Of a stretch of DNA of 64,000 nt, positions 35,000 to 43,646 are shown one piece after another. The notes below the pieces were generated by a model. That model worked only from the letters and a program-made list of their open reading frames with translations. It did not search any database and was not told where the DNA came from. The stretch's first letter is position 1; the number at the start of each line of letters is the position of its first letter. Position numbers and translations under genes: made by a program. Source of the DNA: Amycolatopsis acidicola (GTDB lineage: Bacteria > Actinomycetota > Actinomycetes > Mycobacteriales > Pseudonocardiaceae); assembly GCF_007713735.2 (NCBI RefSeq), contig NZ_VMNW02000036.1, forward strand, positions 1 to 64,000, written 5' to 3'.

Positions 35000-35746
35000 A
35001 TGCCCATCAGCACCAACCGTCCGGAGCCCGGCATCGCCGTGGTCACCGTGGACGCTCCCCCGGTCAACGCGCTGACCGTGCGCGGCTGGTTCGAACTGGC
35101 CGACCAGATCACCGCGGCGGGCCGAGATCCGTCGACGCACGTCGTCGTCCTGCGCGCCGAAGGCCGCGGCTTCAACGCCGGCGTGGACATCAAGGAGATG
35201 CAGCGCGAAGAAGGCTTCGACGCGCTCATCGGGGCGAACCACGGCTGTGCCGCCGCGTTCTCCGCCGTCTACGACTGCGCCGTGCCGGTCATCGCCGCGG
35301 TGCACGGATTCTGTCTCGGCGGCGGGATCGGACTCGTCGGCAACGCGGATGTCGTTGTGGCGTCCGAAGACGCGTCGTTCGGTCTGCCCGAAGTGGACCG
35401 TGGCGCGCTCGGCGCGGCGACGCATCTGGCCCGGCTCGTCCCGCAGCATCTGATGCGCGCGCTGTACTACACGGCGAGCACGATCGACGCGCATCAGTTG
35501 CACCACCACGGTTCCGTGTACGCCGTGGTGCCGCGCGACGGGCTCGACGAGAAGGCGCTGGAGGTCGCGCGGCAGATCGCGGCGAAGGACACCCGCGTGA
35601 TCCGGGCGGCGAAGCAGGCCATCAACGGAATCGACGTGCAGCCCGTGCACCGCAGCTACCGCTACGAGCAGGGCTTCACCTTCGAACTCAACCTCGCCGG
35701 GGTCTCCGACCAGGCGAGGCAGGCATTCGTGGACAAGGGAGCGTGA
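35000..35746 (+). CDS. echA20: Crotonase-family ring hydrolase EchA20
   Basis: Opens ring D of the HIP-derived bicyclic CoA ester (HIEC-CoA) in cholesterol degradation. 248 aa. The oxyanion-hole strands are RGFNAGVDIKEMQ (about 55-67) and HGFCLGGGIGLVGNADV. The catalytic residues of simple enoyl-CoA hydratases are changed in this group, which fits the hydrolase role known for EchA20. The first gene of echA20-ipdA-ipdB-ipdC, all linked by 1-4 bp overlaps, immediately after a KstR2 site. Confidence 0.88.
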   Translation: MPISTNRPEPGIAVVTVDAPPVNALTVRGWFELADQITAAGRDPSTHVVVLRAEGRGFNAGVDIKEMQREEGFDALIGANHGCAAAFSAVYDCAVPVIAAVHGFCLGGGIGLVGNADVVVASEDASFGLPEVDRGALGAATHLARLVPQHLMRALYYTASTIDAHQLHHHGSVYAVVPRDGLDEKALEVARQIAAKDTRVIRAAKQAINGIDVQPVHRSYRYEQGFTFELNLAGVSDQARQAFVDKGA

Positions 35747-36591
35747 TGGACAAACGCATGACGGCCGACGAGGTCGTCGCGCAACTGCGGGACGGGATGA
35801 CACTCGGCATCGGCGGCTGGGGTTCACGCCGCAAGCCGATGGCGCTGGTCCGCGCGATCCTGCGGTCGAATCTCAAGGACCTCACCGTGGTCTCCTACGG
35901 CGGCCCGGACGTCGGGCTGCTCGCGTCGGCCGGCAAGATCCGGCGGCTGGTGTTCGGGTTCGTCACCCTGGACACCGTGCCGTTCGACCCGTGGTTCAAC
36001 CGCGTGCGCGAGTCCGGCGAGATCGAGGTGACCGAGTACGACGAAGGCGTGTTCGGCACCGGGCTTTCCGCTGCGGCGCAACGGCTTCCGTTCCTGCCGA
36101 CGCGGGCGGGCCTCGGCTCCGACGTGCTGCGGTTCAACCCTGAGCTGCGCACCGTGCAGTCGCCCTACACCGACGAGGAACTGCTCGCCGTGCCCGCGCT
36201 GCGGCTGGACGCGTCGATCGTGCACCTCAACCGCGCGGACGCCCGCGGCAACGCGCAGTACCTCGGTCCGGACCCGTACTTCGACGAGCTGTTCGCGCTC
36301 GCCGCGGACAAGTGTTACGTGTCAACGGAAAAGATCGTGGACACCGCCGAACTCGCCGCCGGCGGCCCGGTGCAGAGCCTGCTGCTCAGCCGGGCGCAGG
36401 TGGACGGGGTCGTGGAAACCCCGCACGGAGCCCATTTCACCACCGCCGCCCCGGACTACGGGCGCGACGAAGCCTTCCAGCGGCATTACGCGGCGGCCGC
36501 GAAGGACCTCGACCAGTGGCCGGGGTTCGTCGACCGGTTCCTCTCCGGCGACGAGGCGAGCTACCAGGCCGCGGTTGCGGAGTTCGCATGA
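35746..36591 (+). CDS. ipdA: COCHEA-CoA hydrolase subunit alpha IpdA
   Basis: The larger subunit (281 aa) of the heterotetrameric CoA-transferase-like enzyme that opens the last ring of HIP-derived COCHEA-CoA by a retro-Claisen-like hydrolysis. GMTLGIGGWGSRRKPMALVRAI (about 17-38) is the class I CoA-transferase N-terminus, and the ALRLDASIVHLNRADARGNAQYLG segment is typical of IpdA. The ATG at 35746 shares its A with the echA20 stop. It is followed by ipdB with an ATGA overlap, as always in this pair. Confidence 0.92.
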   Translation: MDKRMTADEVVAQLRDGMTLGIGGWGSRRKPMALVRAILRSNLKDLTVVSYGGPDVGLLASAGKIRRLVFGFVTLDTVPFDPWFNRVRESGEIEVTEYDEGVFGTGLSAAAQRLPFLPTRAGLGSDVLRFNPELRTVQSPYTDEELLAVPALRLDASIVHLNRADARGNAQYLGPDPYFDELFALAADKCYVSTEKIVDTAELAAGGPVQSLLLSRAQVDGVVETPHGAHFTTAAPDYGRDEAFQRHYAAAAKDLDQWPGFVDRFLSGDEASYQAAVAEFA

Positions 36592-37301
36592 GTGACGTGA
36601 CGAGGGCCGAAGTGGCCGTGGTGGCCTGCGCCGAACTGTTCCGCGGCGACGGCGAGATCCTGGTGAGCCCGATGGGGCTGGTCCCTTCGCTGGGCGCGCG
36701 GCTGGCGCGGGCGACGTTCGAGCCCGACCTGCTGCTCACCGACGGTGAGGCGTACCTGATGTCCGACGGGGTCGTCGAGGGCTGGCAGCCGTTCCGCAAG
36801 GTGCTCGACACCGTGGTACCGCACGGAAAACGGCACGTCGTGATGGGCGCGAACCAGGTCGACCGGCACGGCAACCAGAACATCTCCTGCATCGGTGACC
36901 ACGAGAAGCCGAAGAAGCAGCTGCTCGGCATGCGCGGCAGCCCCGGCAACACGATCAACCACCGCACCAGCTACTGGGTGCCGCGGCACAGCCGCCGGGT
37001 GTTCGTGAACGAGGTCGACGTGGTGGCGGGCGTCGGGTTCGAACGGGCTCGCCAGGCGGGCGCCGAGCGCTTCCACGACCTGCACCGGGTGGTGACGAAT
37101 CTCGGTGTGCTGGCGTTGCGGCCGGGCAAGATCCAGCTGCTGTCCGTGCATCCCGGGGTGTCGGTGGACGAGGTCGTGGAGAACACCACCTTCGAGCTGG
37201 ACACCTCCGAGGTCACCGAGAGCCGGCTGCCGACGCCCGAGGAACTGCACCTGATCCGCACCGTGATCGACCCCAAGGGCACCCGGGACAAGGAGTTCTG
37301 A
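36588..37301 (+). CDS. ipdB: COCHEA-CoA hydrolase subunit beta IpdB
   Basis: The second subunit (237 aa) of IpdAB. ACAELFRGDGEI opens it, LTDGEAYLM and GANQVDRHGNQNISCIGD follow, and NHRTSYWVPRHSRRVFV is the family-specific region. It works only together with IpdA in the cytoplasm. The start overlaps ipdA by four bases and the stop shares its A with the ipdC start, keeping stoichiometry by coupling. Confidence 0.92.
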   Translation: MSDVTRAEVAVVACAELFRGDGEILVSPMGLVPSLGARLARATFEPDLLLTDGEAYLMSDGVVEGWQPFRKVLDTVVPHGKRHVVMGANQVDRHGNQNISCIGDHEKPKKQLLGMRGSPGNTINHRTSYWVPRHSRRVFVNEVDVVAGVGFERARQAGAERFHDLHRVVTNLGVLALRPGKIQLLSVHPGVSVDEVVENTTFELDTSEVTESRLPTPEELHLIRTVIDPKGTRDKEF

Positions 37302-38341
37302 TGCGCACCGCGCTGACCGAACTGACCGGGGTCACCCATCCCGTCGTGCAGACCGGGATGGGCTGGGTCGCCGGGCCGCGGCTGGTTTCGGCGGTCGCCG
37401 AAGCCGGCGGGCTCGGCATCCTGGCCTCGGCCACGATGACCTACGACGAGCTGGAGACCGCGGTCAAGGAGACCCGGTCCCGCACCGAGAAGCCGTTCGG
37501 CGTCAACCTGCGTGCGGACGCCGAAGACGCCGAGCGCCGGGTCGATCTGCTGATCCGGGAGGGCGTAAAGGTCGCGTCCTTCGCGCTGGCCCCGCGCAAG
37601 GAGATGATCGCGCGGCTCAAGGACGCGGGCGCCGTGGTGATCCCGTCGATCGGCGCGGCACGGCACGCCGAGAAGGTCGCCGGCTGGGGCGCGGACGCGG
37701 TGATCGTGCAAGGCGGCGAAGGCGGCGGGCACACCGGCGGGGTGGCCACCACGTTGCTGCTCCCGTCAGTGCTCGACGCCGTCGACATCCCCGTGATCGC
37801 GGCGGGCGGTTTCTTCGACGGCCGCGGGCTCGCGGCGGCGCTGGCCTACGGCGCGGCGGGAATCGCGATGGGCACCCGGTTCCTGCTCACCCGGGAAAGC
37901 ACGGTGCCGGACGCGGTGAAGGAGGCCTACCTCGGCCGCGGCCTCAACGACACGGTGGTGACCAGGAAGGTCGACGGCATGCCGCACCGCGTGCTGCGCA
38001 CGGAACTGGTCGACGGGCTGGAGAAGTCGGGTTCGCTGACCGGGCTGGTGCGTGCCGCGCGCAACGCGCAGCGGTTCCGGAAGATCACCGGGCTGTCGTG
38101 GCGGTCGATGCTGCGCGAGGGCCTGGCAATGAAGAACGAACGGACGTGGTCGCAGGTGATCATGGCCGCGAACACCCCGATGCTGTTGCGCGCGGGGCTC
38201 GTCGCGGGCGACACCAAGGCGGGCGTGCTGGCATCGGGCCAGGTCGTGGGCATGCTGGACGATCTGCCCAGCGTCGCGGAGCTGATCGAGGGAATCGTGG
38301 CCGACGCAACGGACATCTGCGGTCGGCTGGGCACGCTGTAG
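37301..38341 (+). CDS. ipdC: Flavin-dependent IpdC (C/D-ring degradation)
   Basis: 346 aa FMN-binding TIM-barrel protein of the nitronate monooxygenase fold. GVTHPVVQTGMGWVAGPRLV starts the barrel, VQGGEGGGHTGGVAT (about 132-146) and AAGGFFDGRGLAAALAYGA bind the FMN phosphate. In the HIP pathway IpdC performs an unusual dehydrogenation of a bicyclic CoA ester between EchA20 and IpdAB. The order echA20-ipdABC and the overlap with ipdB fit this role closely. Confidence 0.9.
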   Translation: MRTALTELTGVTHPVVQTGMGWVAGPRLVSAVAEAGGLGILASATMTYDELETAVKETRSRTEKPFGVNLRADAEDAERRVDLLIREGVKVASFALAPRKEMIARLKDAGAVVIPSIGAARHAEKVAGWGADAVIVQGGEGGGHTGGVATTLLLPSVLDAVDIPVIAAGGFFDGRGLAAALAYGAAGIAMGTRFLLTRESTVPDAVKEAYLGRGLNDTVVTRKVDGMPHRVLRTELVDGLEKSGSLTGLVRAARNAQRFRKITGLSWRSMLREGLAMKNERTWSQVIMAANTPMLLRAGLVAGDTKAGVLASGQVVGMLDDLPSVAELIEGIVADATDICGRLGTL

Positions 38342-38373
38342 TGCCGGGGCCACGCTGTGCTTGACTTCCCGCC

Positions 38374-39171
38374 ATGAGTTCAGCTTGCCCGGTCGAGGAC
38401 GGCGAACTGCACGTCCAGCGTCTCGGCGACGGCCCGCCGTTGCTGTTCATCGCCGGCGGGATCGGCAACGGCGACAGCTACCGCGGCCTCGCGAAGAGAC
38501 TCGCGGAGTCCTACACCGTGCTGTCCTACGACCGGCGCGCGCATTTCCGGAGCAAGGACAGCACCGAGGGCCCGATCACCGTCGAACGGCACGCGGACGA
38601 CGCCCGCGCGGTGATCGGATTCTCCGGCTACGGCAAGGCACTCGTGTTCGGCAGCAGCGCGGGCGCGCAGATCGGGCTCGCGCTCGCCACCCGCCATCCC
38701 GACACGGTGGGCGGGCTGGTGGCGCACGAACCGCCCGCGGTTCGGCTGCTCCCGGACGCCGACGAGTGGCTCGAGTTCGCCGCGGAACAGGTGGCGCGCA
38801 CCGAAGCCGGGGACATCATGGCGGCGTTCAAAGGCTTCCTGGGCTCGATCGCGGGCGCCGGGCTGCCGGAGGAGCTGAAGACGATCCGGCTGCCCCAGGA
38901 AGCCGAATGGCGGACGCTGTTCACCCGGGAGCTGCTCGGGTTCTACGACTACTTGCCCGCTGTCGGGGCGCTGCGGCGTTCGCGGGTGCCGATCGTGCTG
39001 GCGGGCGGCGAAGGCAGCCGCGGCTACTACCACTACCGGCCGGCGCGGACGCTCGCGCTCGCGCTCGGGCTGCCGTTCGTGGAGATGCCGGGCGCGCACC
39101 TCGCCCCACAGCGCAACCCCGCCGCTTTCGCCGACGCGCTGGGCGAAATCCTCACCGACCTAGTCGTCTGA
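38374..39171 (+). CDS. Alpha/beta hydrolase
   Basis: 265 aa alpha/beta-hydrolase fold. The oxyanion region IAGGIGNGDSY follows strand 3. The nucleophile elbow is GSSAG (Ser near residue 98). The C-terminal GAHLAPQRNP carries the catalytic His. It resembles small-molecule hydrolases of the Abhydrolase_1 type; the substrate is unknown. Start 33 bp behind ipdC, so it may be in the same transcript, but it is not part of the HIP set in M. tuberculosis. The end overlaps the acetyltransferase gene tail-to-tail by 20 bp. Confidence 0.82.
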   Translation: MSSACPVEDGELHVQRLGDGPPLLFIAGGIGNGDSYRGLAKRLAESYTVLSYDRRAHFRSKDSTEGPITVERHADDARAVIGFSGYGKALVFGSSAGAQIGLALATRHPDTVGGLVAHEPPAVRLLPDADEWLEFAAEQVARTEAGDIMAAFKGFLGSIAGAGLPEELKTIRLPQEAEWRTLFTRELLGFYDYLPAVGALRRSRVPIVLAGGEGSRGYYHYRPARTLALALGLPFVEMPGAHLAPQRNPAAFADALGEILTDLVV

Positions 39172-39706
39172 TCACCCGGCAAGGGTTGCCGGCCGCGAAC
39201 ACCCCGGCGGGCAGATCGCGGGTGACGACACTGCCCGCGCCGACGACGGTGTTGTCACCGACCGTCACGCCGGGGCAGACGATGACGCCGCCGCCGAACC
39301 ACACGTTGTCGCCGATGGTGATCGGCGCGGCGGTTTCCCAGCGCTGTCGCCGCAGCTCGTGGTCGTCCATCGGGTGCAGGGCGGTGAGCAGCTGGGCGCG
39401 CGGGCCGATGGAGACGTCGTCACCGATGGTGATGCGCGCGCAGTCCAGGAGGATGGCGTCGTAGTTCAGGAAGCTGTTGGAGCCGAGCTCGATCAGGTAG
39501 CCGTAATCGCACTGGAACCTCGGCATGATCCAGGATCCTTCGCCGAGGCGGCCGAGCAGCTTGCGCAGCACCGGTCCCCGCTGTTCAGCCGGACAGGCGT
39601 TGAACTCGTCGCACAACCCCTGCGCCCGCGCGCGCTCCGCGACGAGTTCGGGATCGTTGTCACGGTAGAGCTCGCCCCGCAGCATGCGTTCCTTGTCCGC
39701 TCCCAT
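39152..39706 (-). CDS. Sugar O-acetyltransferase (maltose/galactoside type)
   Basis: 184 aa left-handed beta-helix (hexapeptide) acetyltransferase. It opens KERMLRGELYRDNDPEL, the N-terminal Mac domain. It has hexad repeats around ITIGDDVSIGPRAQLL, and the catalytic His is in TALHPMD. ITIGDNVWFGGGVIV and GAGSVVTRDLPAG close the coil. It transfers acetyl from acetyl-CoA to sugars or nod-like substrates. It is unrelated to sterol catabolism and looks like an insertion with its hydrolase neighbour. Confidence 0.88.
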   Translation of the reverse strand: MGADKERMLRGELYRDNDPELVAERARAQGLCDEFNACPAEQRGPVLRKLLGRLGEGSWIMPRFQCDYGYLIELGSNSFLNYDAILLDCARITIGDDVSIGPRAQLLTALHPMDDHELRRQRWETAAPITIGDNVWFGGGVIVCPGVTVGDNTVVGAGSVVTRDLPAGVFAAGNPCRVIRRLGR

Positions 39707-39863
39707 CGCCGCAGACTAGCGGTACGCTGAAGGGTGACGGTCGGCGTCATCCTCCCCAGTTTCACGCCGATCGTGCTCCGGCGCACAACTCCCCCTCGGG
39801 CGCCGGGGCGAACGGCCCCCGGGCCGCGCCTCCTCCCCCAGTACGGCGCCGCCCGGGGGCCCC

Positions 39864-41024
39864 TCAAGTCCTTTGTAGACTCTCGATGATCGTGACGTTG
39901 GCGGTGCCACCGCCTTCGCACATGGTCTGCAGCCCGTACCGGCCGCCGCGGCGTTCCAGCTCGTGCAGCAGGGTGGCCAGCAGTTTGGTGCCGGTGGCGC
40001 CGATCGGGTGGCCGAGCGCGATCCCGCCGCCGTTCACGTTGACCCGCTCCGGGTCGGCGCCGGTCTCGTCCAGCCAGGCCAGCACCACGCTCGCGAAAGC
40101 CTCGTTCACCTCGAACAGGTCGATATCCCGCACGCCGAGGCCGGTCTTGCGCAGGGCGTGCGCGGTCGCGGGGATCGGCCCGGTCAGCATCCACACCGGG
40201 TCGGCGGCACGCACGGACACGTGGTGGATCCGCGCGCGCGGCGTGATGCCGTGCTCCCGGACGAAATCCCCGGAAGCGACCAGCGCGGCGCTGGCGCCGT
40301 CGGAGATCTGGCTCGACACCGCGGCGGTCAGCCTGCCGCCATCGGAAAGCGGTTTCAGGCCGGCCATCTTCTCCAGGCTGGTGTCCCGCCGCGGCCCCTC
40401 GTCGTGGCGGAACCCGTCGACGGGCACGATTTCGGCGTCGAACCGGCCCGCCTCGATGGCCGCGATCGCGCGCTGATGGCTGCGGTAGGCGAACTCCTCC
40501 ATCGCCTCGCGGGAGAGGTTCCAGTGCTCGGCGATCATCTCCGCGCTGCGGAACTGGGAAACCTCGGTGGAGCCGTAGCGTTCCTGCCAGCCCTTGGAAC
40601 CGGAGAACGGGTCCTCGAAGCCGTATTCGCGCCCCGCCAGCATCGCCGCGCTGATCGGGATCTGGCTCATGTTCTGCACGCCGCCCGCCAGCACCAGGTC
40701 CATCGTGCCGGACAGCACGGCCTGCGCCGCGAACGTCACGGCCTGTTGCGAGGAGCCGCATTGGCGGTCGATCGTCACCCCCGGCACGTGGTCGGGGAAA
40801 CCGGAGGCGAGCCAGGCCGTGCGCGCGATGTTGCCGGCCTGCGAGCCGAGCGTGTCGGTGCAGCCGAAGATCACGTCGTCGACGAGACCGGGGTCGATTC
40901 CGTTGCGCCGCACGGCTTCCTTGATCACGTGCGCGCCGAGGTCGGCCGAGTGCATGGCCGACAGCGCGCCACCGCGGCGGCCGATCGGGGTGCGGAGTGC
41001 GTCGAGCAGGTAGGCCTCAGCCAT
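39864..41024 (-). CDS. fadA6: Steroid C/D-ring thiolase FadA6
   Basis: 386 aa thiolase. It has the nucleophile in DRQCGSSQQ (Cys89), the NGGGIALGHPIGATGTK loop with the His, and CEGGGTANV at the C-terminus. It performs a late thiolytic cleavage in HIP degradation. Its start overlaps the kstR2 stop by eight bases, as in an ipdF-kstR2-fadA6 operon. The 157-bp gap after its stop contains nothing recognised. Position matches Rv3556c. Confidence 0.9.
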   Translation of the reverse strand: MAEAYLLDALRTPIGRRGGALSAMHSADLGAHVIKEAVRRNGIDPGLVDDVIFGCTDTLGSQAGNIARTAWLASGFPDHVPGVTIDRQCGSSQQAVTFAAQAVLSGTMDLVLAGGVQNMSQIPISAAMLAGREYGFEDPFSGSKGWQERYGSTEVSQFRSAEMIAEHWNLSREAMEEFAYRSHQRAIAAIEAGRFDAEIVPVDGFRHDEGPRRDTSLEKMAGLKPLSDGGRLTAAVSSQISDGASAALVASGDFVREHGITPRARIHHVSVRAADPVWMLTGPIPATAHALRKTGLGVRDIDLFEVNEAFASVVLAWLDETGADPERVNVNGGGIALGHPIGATGTKLLATLLHELERRGGRYGLQTMCEGGGTANVTIIESLQRT

Positions 41025-41634
41025 CTGTTCTCCTCTTCGCGGGACGGCGCCGGGTGGCGATCCCGTCCAGCACGATCGTCAGGTACTGCTGGGCGATTTC
41101 CTCCACCGGCAGCGAACCCTTCGGGTTGTACCAGTGCACCGCGAACCACACCGTGTCCCGGATGAACCGGAACACCACCTCGACGTCGAGGTCGGGGCGG
41201 AAGGCGCCGTCGGCGATGCCTTCGGTGAGCAGGTCGGTCCAGAGCCGGTGGAACTCGGTGTTGCGGGTTTCGATGTAGGCGAAGCGCTCCAGTTTGGTCA
41301 GGTGCTTCGCCTCGTTCTGGTAGATCGCGACCGCGGCCTGCTGCGAGTCGATCGCCTCGAAGGACGCGGTCACGATGGCCTCGAGGGTCTTGCGCGGCCC
41401 GAGGCCCAGCTCGACTATCTCGGCGTAACGCCCGAAGAGGCTGTCGAGGAAGCCGCGGAGGATCTCGTCGGCCATCGACTCCTTGGAGTCGAAGTGGTGG
41501 TACAGGCTCCCCGAAAGGATGCCCGCGGCGTCGGCGATGTCGCGCACCGTCGTCGACCTGTAGCCGTGCTCGGCGAAGAGCTCGGCGGCCAGGTCCAGCA
41601 GTTCGGCACGGCGGCCGGAGTTCTGGTCAGGCAT
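41017..41634 (-). CDS. kstR2: TetR-family repressor KstR2
   Basis: 205 aa TetR repressor that senses HIP-CoA and controls the C/D-ring genes. The N-terminal HTH is LFAEHGYRSTTVRDIADAAGILSGSLYHHFDSKESM (about residues 18-53). The C-terminal ligand domain ends with FIRDTVWFAVHWY. It is nested between ipdF and fadA6 in one operon led by the KstR2 site at 43616, hence autoregulated. The order fadA6-kstR2-ipdF-fadE30/fadD3 is that of Rv3556c-Rv3561. Confidence 0.92.
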   Translation of the reverse strand: MPDQNSGRRAELLDLAAELFAEHGYRSTTVRDIADAAGILSGSLYHHFDSKESMADEILRGFLDSLFGRYAEIVELGLGPRKTLEAIVTASFEAIDSQQAAVAIYQNEAKHLTKLERFAYIETRNTEFHRLWTDLLTEGIADGAFRPDLDVEVVFRFIRDTVWFAVHWYNPKGSLPVEEIAQQYLTIVLDGIATRRRPAKRRTDG

Positions 41635-42403
41635 GCTGGCTGCTCACGGAAATCACCTCACCGGTCAGGTACGACGCGTAGTCGCTGGCGAGGAATACCA
41701 TCACATTCGCCACCTCCCACGGCTGCGCCGCCCTCCCGGAGACTTCGCGCTCGGTCAGCTCCGCGAGCAGTTCCTCGGTGGTGACCTTGGCCAGGAACGG
41801 GTGCATCGCGAGGCTCGGCGCGACCGCGTTCACCCGGATCCCGTGCTCCGCGACGTCGACGGCGGCGGAACGCGTCAGCGCCATCACCCCGGCCTTGGCG
41901 GCGGCGTAGTGGGCTTGCTCGGCCTGCGCGCGCCAGCCGATGACGGAGGCGTTGTTGACGATCGCGCCGCCGTCGCCCTGTGCGATGAAGGCGCGCAAAG
42001 CGGCCCGGGTGGCGCGGAAGGTGCCGTTGAGGGTCACGTCCAGTACCCGCGTCCACTCCTCGTCCGTCATGTCCACAATGGACTTGCTGCCGCCGAGGCC
42101 CGCGTTGTTGATGAGCACGTCGACCCGGCCGAAATGCGCGGTGGTGCCGTCGATGAGCGCCTGCACCTGCTCCTCGTCGGTGACGTCGCACGGGATCGCG
42201 TGCACCGCGCCGAGGCCCTTGAGCTCGTCGAGTTTCTCGCCCAGCCGGCGCTCGTGCCAGTCGCTGAGCACCACCTTCGCGCCCTCTTCGAGACTGCGCT
42301 GCGCGACGGCGGAACCGATGCCGGTGCCTGCCGCCGCGGTGACCACGACGACCTTGTCGCGCAACAGGTTCGCGCCTTCGGGGTACTTCGGGACGGGAAT
42401 CAT
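41627..42403 (-). CDS. ipdF: Short-chain dehydrogenase IpdF
   Basis: 258 aa SDR. VVVVTAAAGTGIGSAVAQ binds NAD, NNAG is present, and the catalytic set is NNASVIGW plus HYAAAKAG. IpdF oxidises the 5-hydroxyl of the HIP-CoA-type intermediate to the ketone. The early sequence VPKYPEGANLLRDKVVVVTAAAG resembles the steroid-specific SDR group. It lies 43 bp behind fadE30 and overlaps kstR2 by eight bases. Confidence 0.88.
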   Translation of the reverse strand: MIPVPKYPEGANLLRDKVVVVTAAAGTGIGSAVAQRSLEEGAKVVLSDWHERRLGEKLDELKGLGAVHAIPCDVTDEEQVQALIDGTTAHFGRVDVLINNAGLGGSKSIVDMTDEEWTRVLDVTLNGTFRATRAALRAFIAQGDGGAIVNNASVIGWRAQAEQAHYAAAKAGVMALTRSAAVDVAEHGIRVNAVAPSLAMHPFLAKVTTEELLAELTEREVSGRAAQPWEVANVMVFLASDYASYLTGEVISVSSQHA

Positions 42404-42446
42404 GGGCGCACCTTCCGGCTCCGCACGTCGTTCGGGTGGTCGGGGT

Positions 42447-43574
42447 TCACGGCCGTGCCTCGCGAGGCAGCCCGAGCACCCGCTCGGCGATGATGTTGCG
42501 CTGGATCTCGTTGGAGCCGCCGTAGATGGTGTCCGCGCGGCTGAACAGGTAGAGGCGCCGCCAGGCGTCCTCCTCGACCATCGACGCCGCGCCCCGCACC
42601 ATCATGGCGAGCTCGCCGAGCTCGCGATGCCAGTTCGCCCAGACCAGTTTGGACACTTCGGCGACGCCGGGCGCCTGCGAGCCGAGCGTGCGCACCGCGT
42701 GGGCGCGCATGACCTCCAGCCCCATCCAGGACCGCGCGATCCGCTCCGCGATGATCGGATCCTTGGCCGCGCCGTTCTCCTCGGCGAGCTTGGTCAACGC
42801 CACGAGCTCACGCCGGAACCCGACCTGCTGGCCGAGTGTCGCGACCCCGCGTTCGAAGGCGAGCGTGCCCATCGCGACCCGCCAGCCCTCCCCGGGCTTC
42901 CCGACGACGAGCGCCTCGTCGGTGCGGGCCTCGTCGAAGAAGACCTCGTTGAACTCGCTGGTGCCGGTGAGCTGCCGGATCGGCCGTACCTCGACCCCGG
43001 GCTGGCGCAGCGGCACGAGCAGGTAGGACAGGCCATGGTGCCGTTTCGACCCCGGCTCGGTGCGGGCCAGCACGAAGCACCAGTCCGCGACGTGCGCGAG
43101 CGAGGTCCAGATCTTCTGGCCGCGGATGACCCATTCGCCGTTTTCCAGCCGGGCGCTGGTGGAGACGGCGGCGAGGTCGGAACCCGCGCCGGGCTCGGAA
43201 TAGCCCTGGCACCACAGCTCGTCCACGGACACGATCTTCGGCAGGAATCGCTTTTGCTGTTCGGGAGTGCCGAACGCGATCAGCGTCGGGCCGAGCAGCT
43301 CCTGGCCGAGGTGGCTGACCTTGGCCGGCGCCTCGGCCCGCGCGTACTCCTCGTGGAAGATGACTTGTTCTTCCAAGGAAGCGCCGGCGCCACCGTGTTC
43401 CTCGGGCCAGCCGAGGCAGTTCCAGCCAGCGCGGGCGAGATGCTGCTCCCACGCGACGCGCTCCTCGAACGCCTCGTCCTCACGGCCAGGCCCGCCAAGA
43501 CCACGCAGGCCCGCGAACTCCCCGGCGAGGTTCTCCTCCAGCCAGGTCCGCACCCGATCCCGGAACTCCGACAC
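42447..43574 (-). CDS. fadE30: Acyl-CoA dehydrogenase FadE30
   Basis: 375 aa FAD-dependent acyl-CoA dehydrogenase that desaturates the propionyl side chain of 5-hydroxy-HIP-CoA. WCQGYSEPGAGSDLAAVST (about 138-156) is the flavin-contact motif, GQKIWTSLAHVADW the next, and the C-terminal YGGSNEIQRNIIAERVLGLP the last. The GTG at 43574 is set by an AGGAGG five bases upstream; the longer frame to 43628 runs into the KstR2 site. It is the first gene of the fadE30-ipdF-kstR2-fadA6 operon. Confidence 0.91.
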   Translation of the reverse strand: MSEFRDRVRTWLEENLAGEFAGLRGLGGPGREDEAFEERVAWEQHLARAGWNCLGWPEEHGGAGASLEEQVIFHEEYARAEAPAKVSHLGQELLGPTLIAFGTPEQQKRFLPKIVSVDELWCQGYSEPGAGSDLAAVSTSARLENGEWVIRGQKIWTSLAHVADWCFVLARTEPGSKRHHGLSYLLVPLRQPGVEVRPIRQLTGTSEFNEVFFDEARTDEALVVGKPGEGWRVAMGTLAFERGVATLGQQVGFRRELVALTKLAEENGAAKDPIIAERIARSWMGLEVMRAHAVRTLGSQAPGVAEVSKLVWANWHRELGELAMMVRGAASMVEEDAWRRLYLFSRADTIYGGSNEIQRNIIAERVLGLPREARP

Positions 43575-43615
43575 CGCACCTCCTCTGTTCAAAACGAGGC
43601 CTCCTGCGTAGGCTA

Positions 43616-43637
43616 CCCTACCAAGCACTTGCTAGGG
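43616..43637. promoter_or_regulatory. KstR2 operator between fadE30 and fadD3
   Basis: A 22-bp dyad with CCCTA and TAGGG ends around CCAAGCACTTGC. It matches AnCAAGnnCTTGnT exactly. It is nine bases before the fadD3 ATG, overlapping the RBS region, and 41 bp from the fadE30 start. It could repress both operons. Confidence 0.87.
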
Positions 43638-43646
43638 AGCAGCGTC

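Noticed and set aside
38374..39706. Genomic island insertion in the HIP block
   Set aside because: Two ordinary genes with the same base composition as the neighbours; no integrase, tRNA or direct repeats at the borders.
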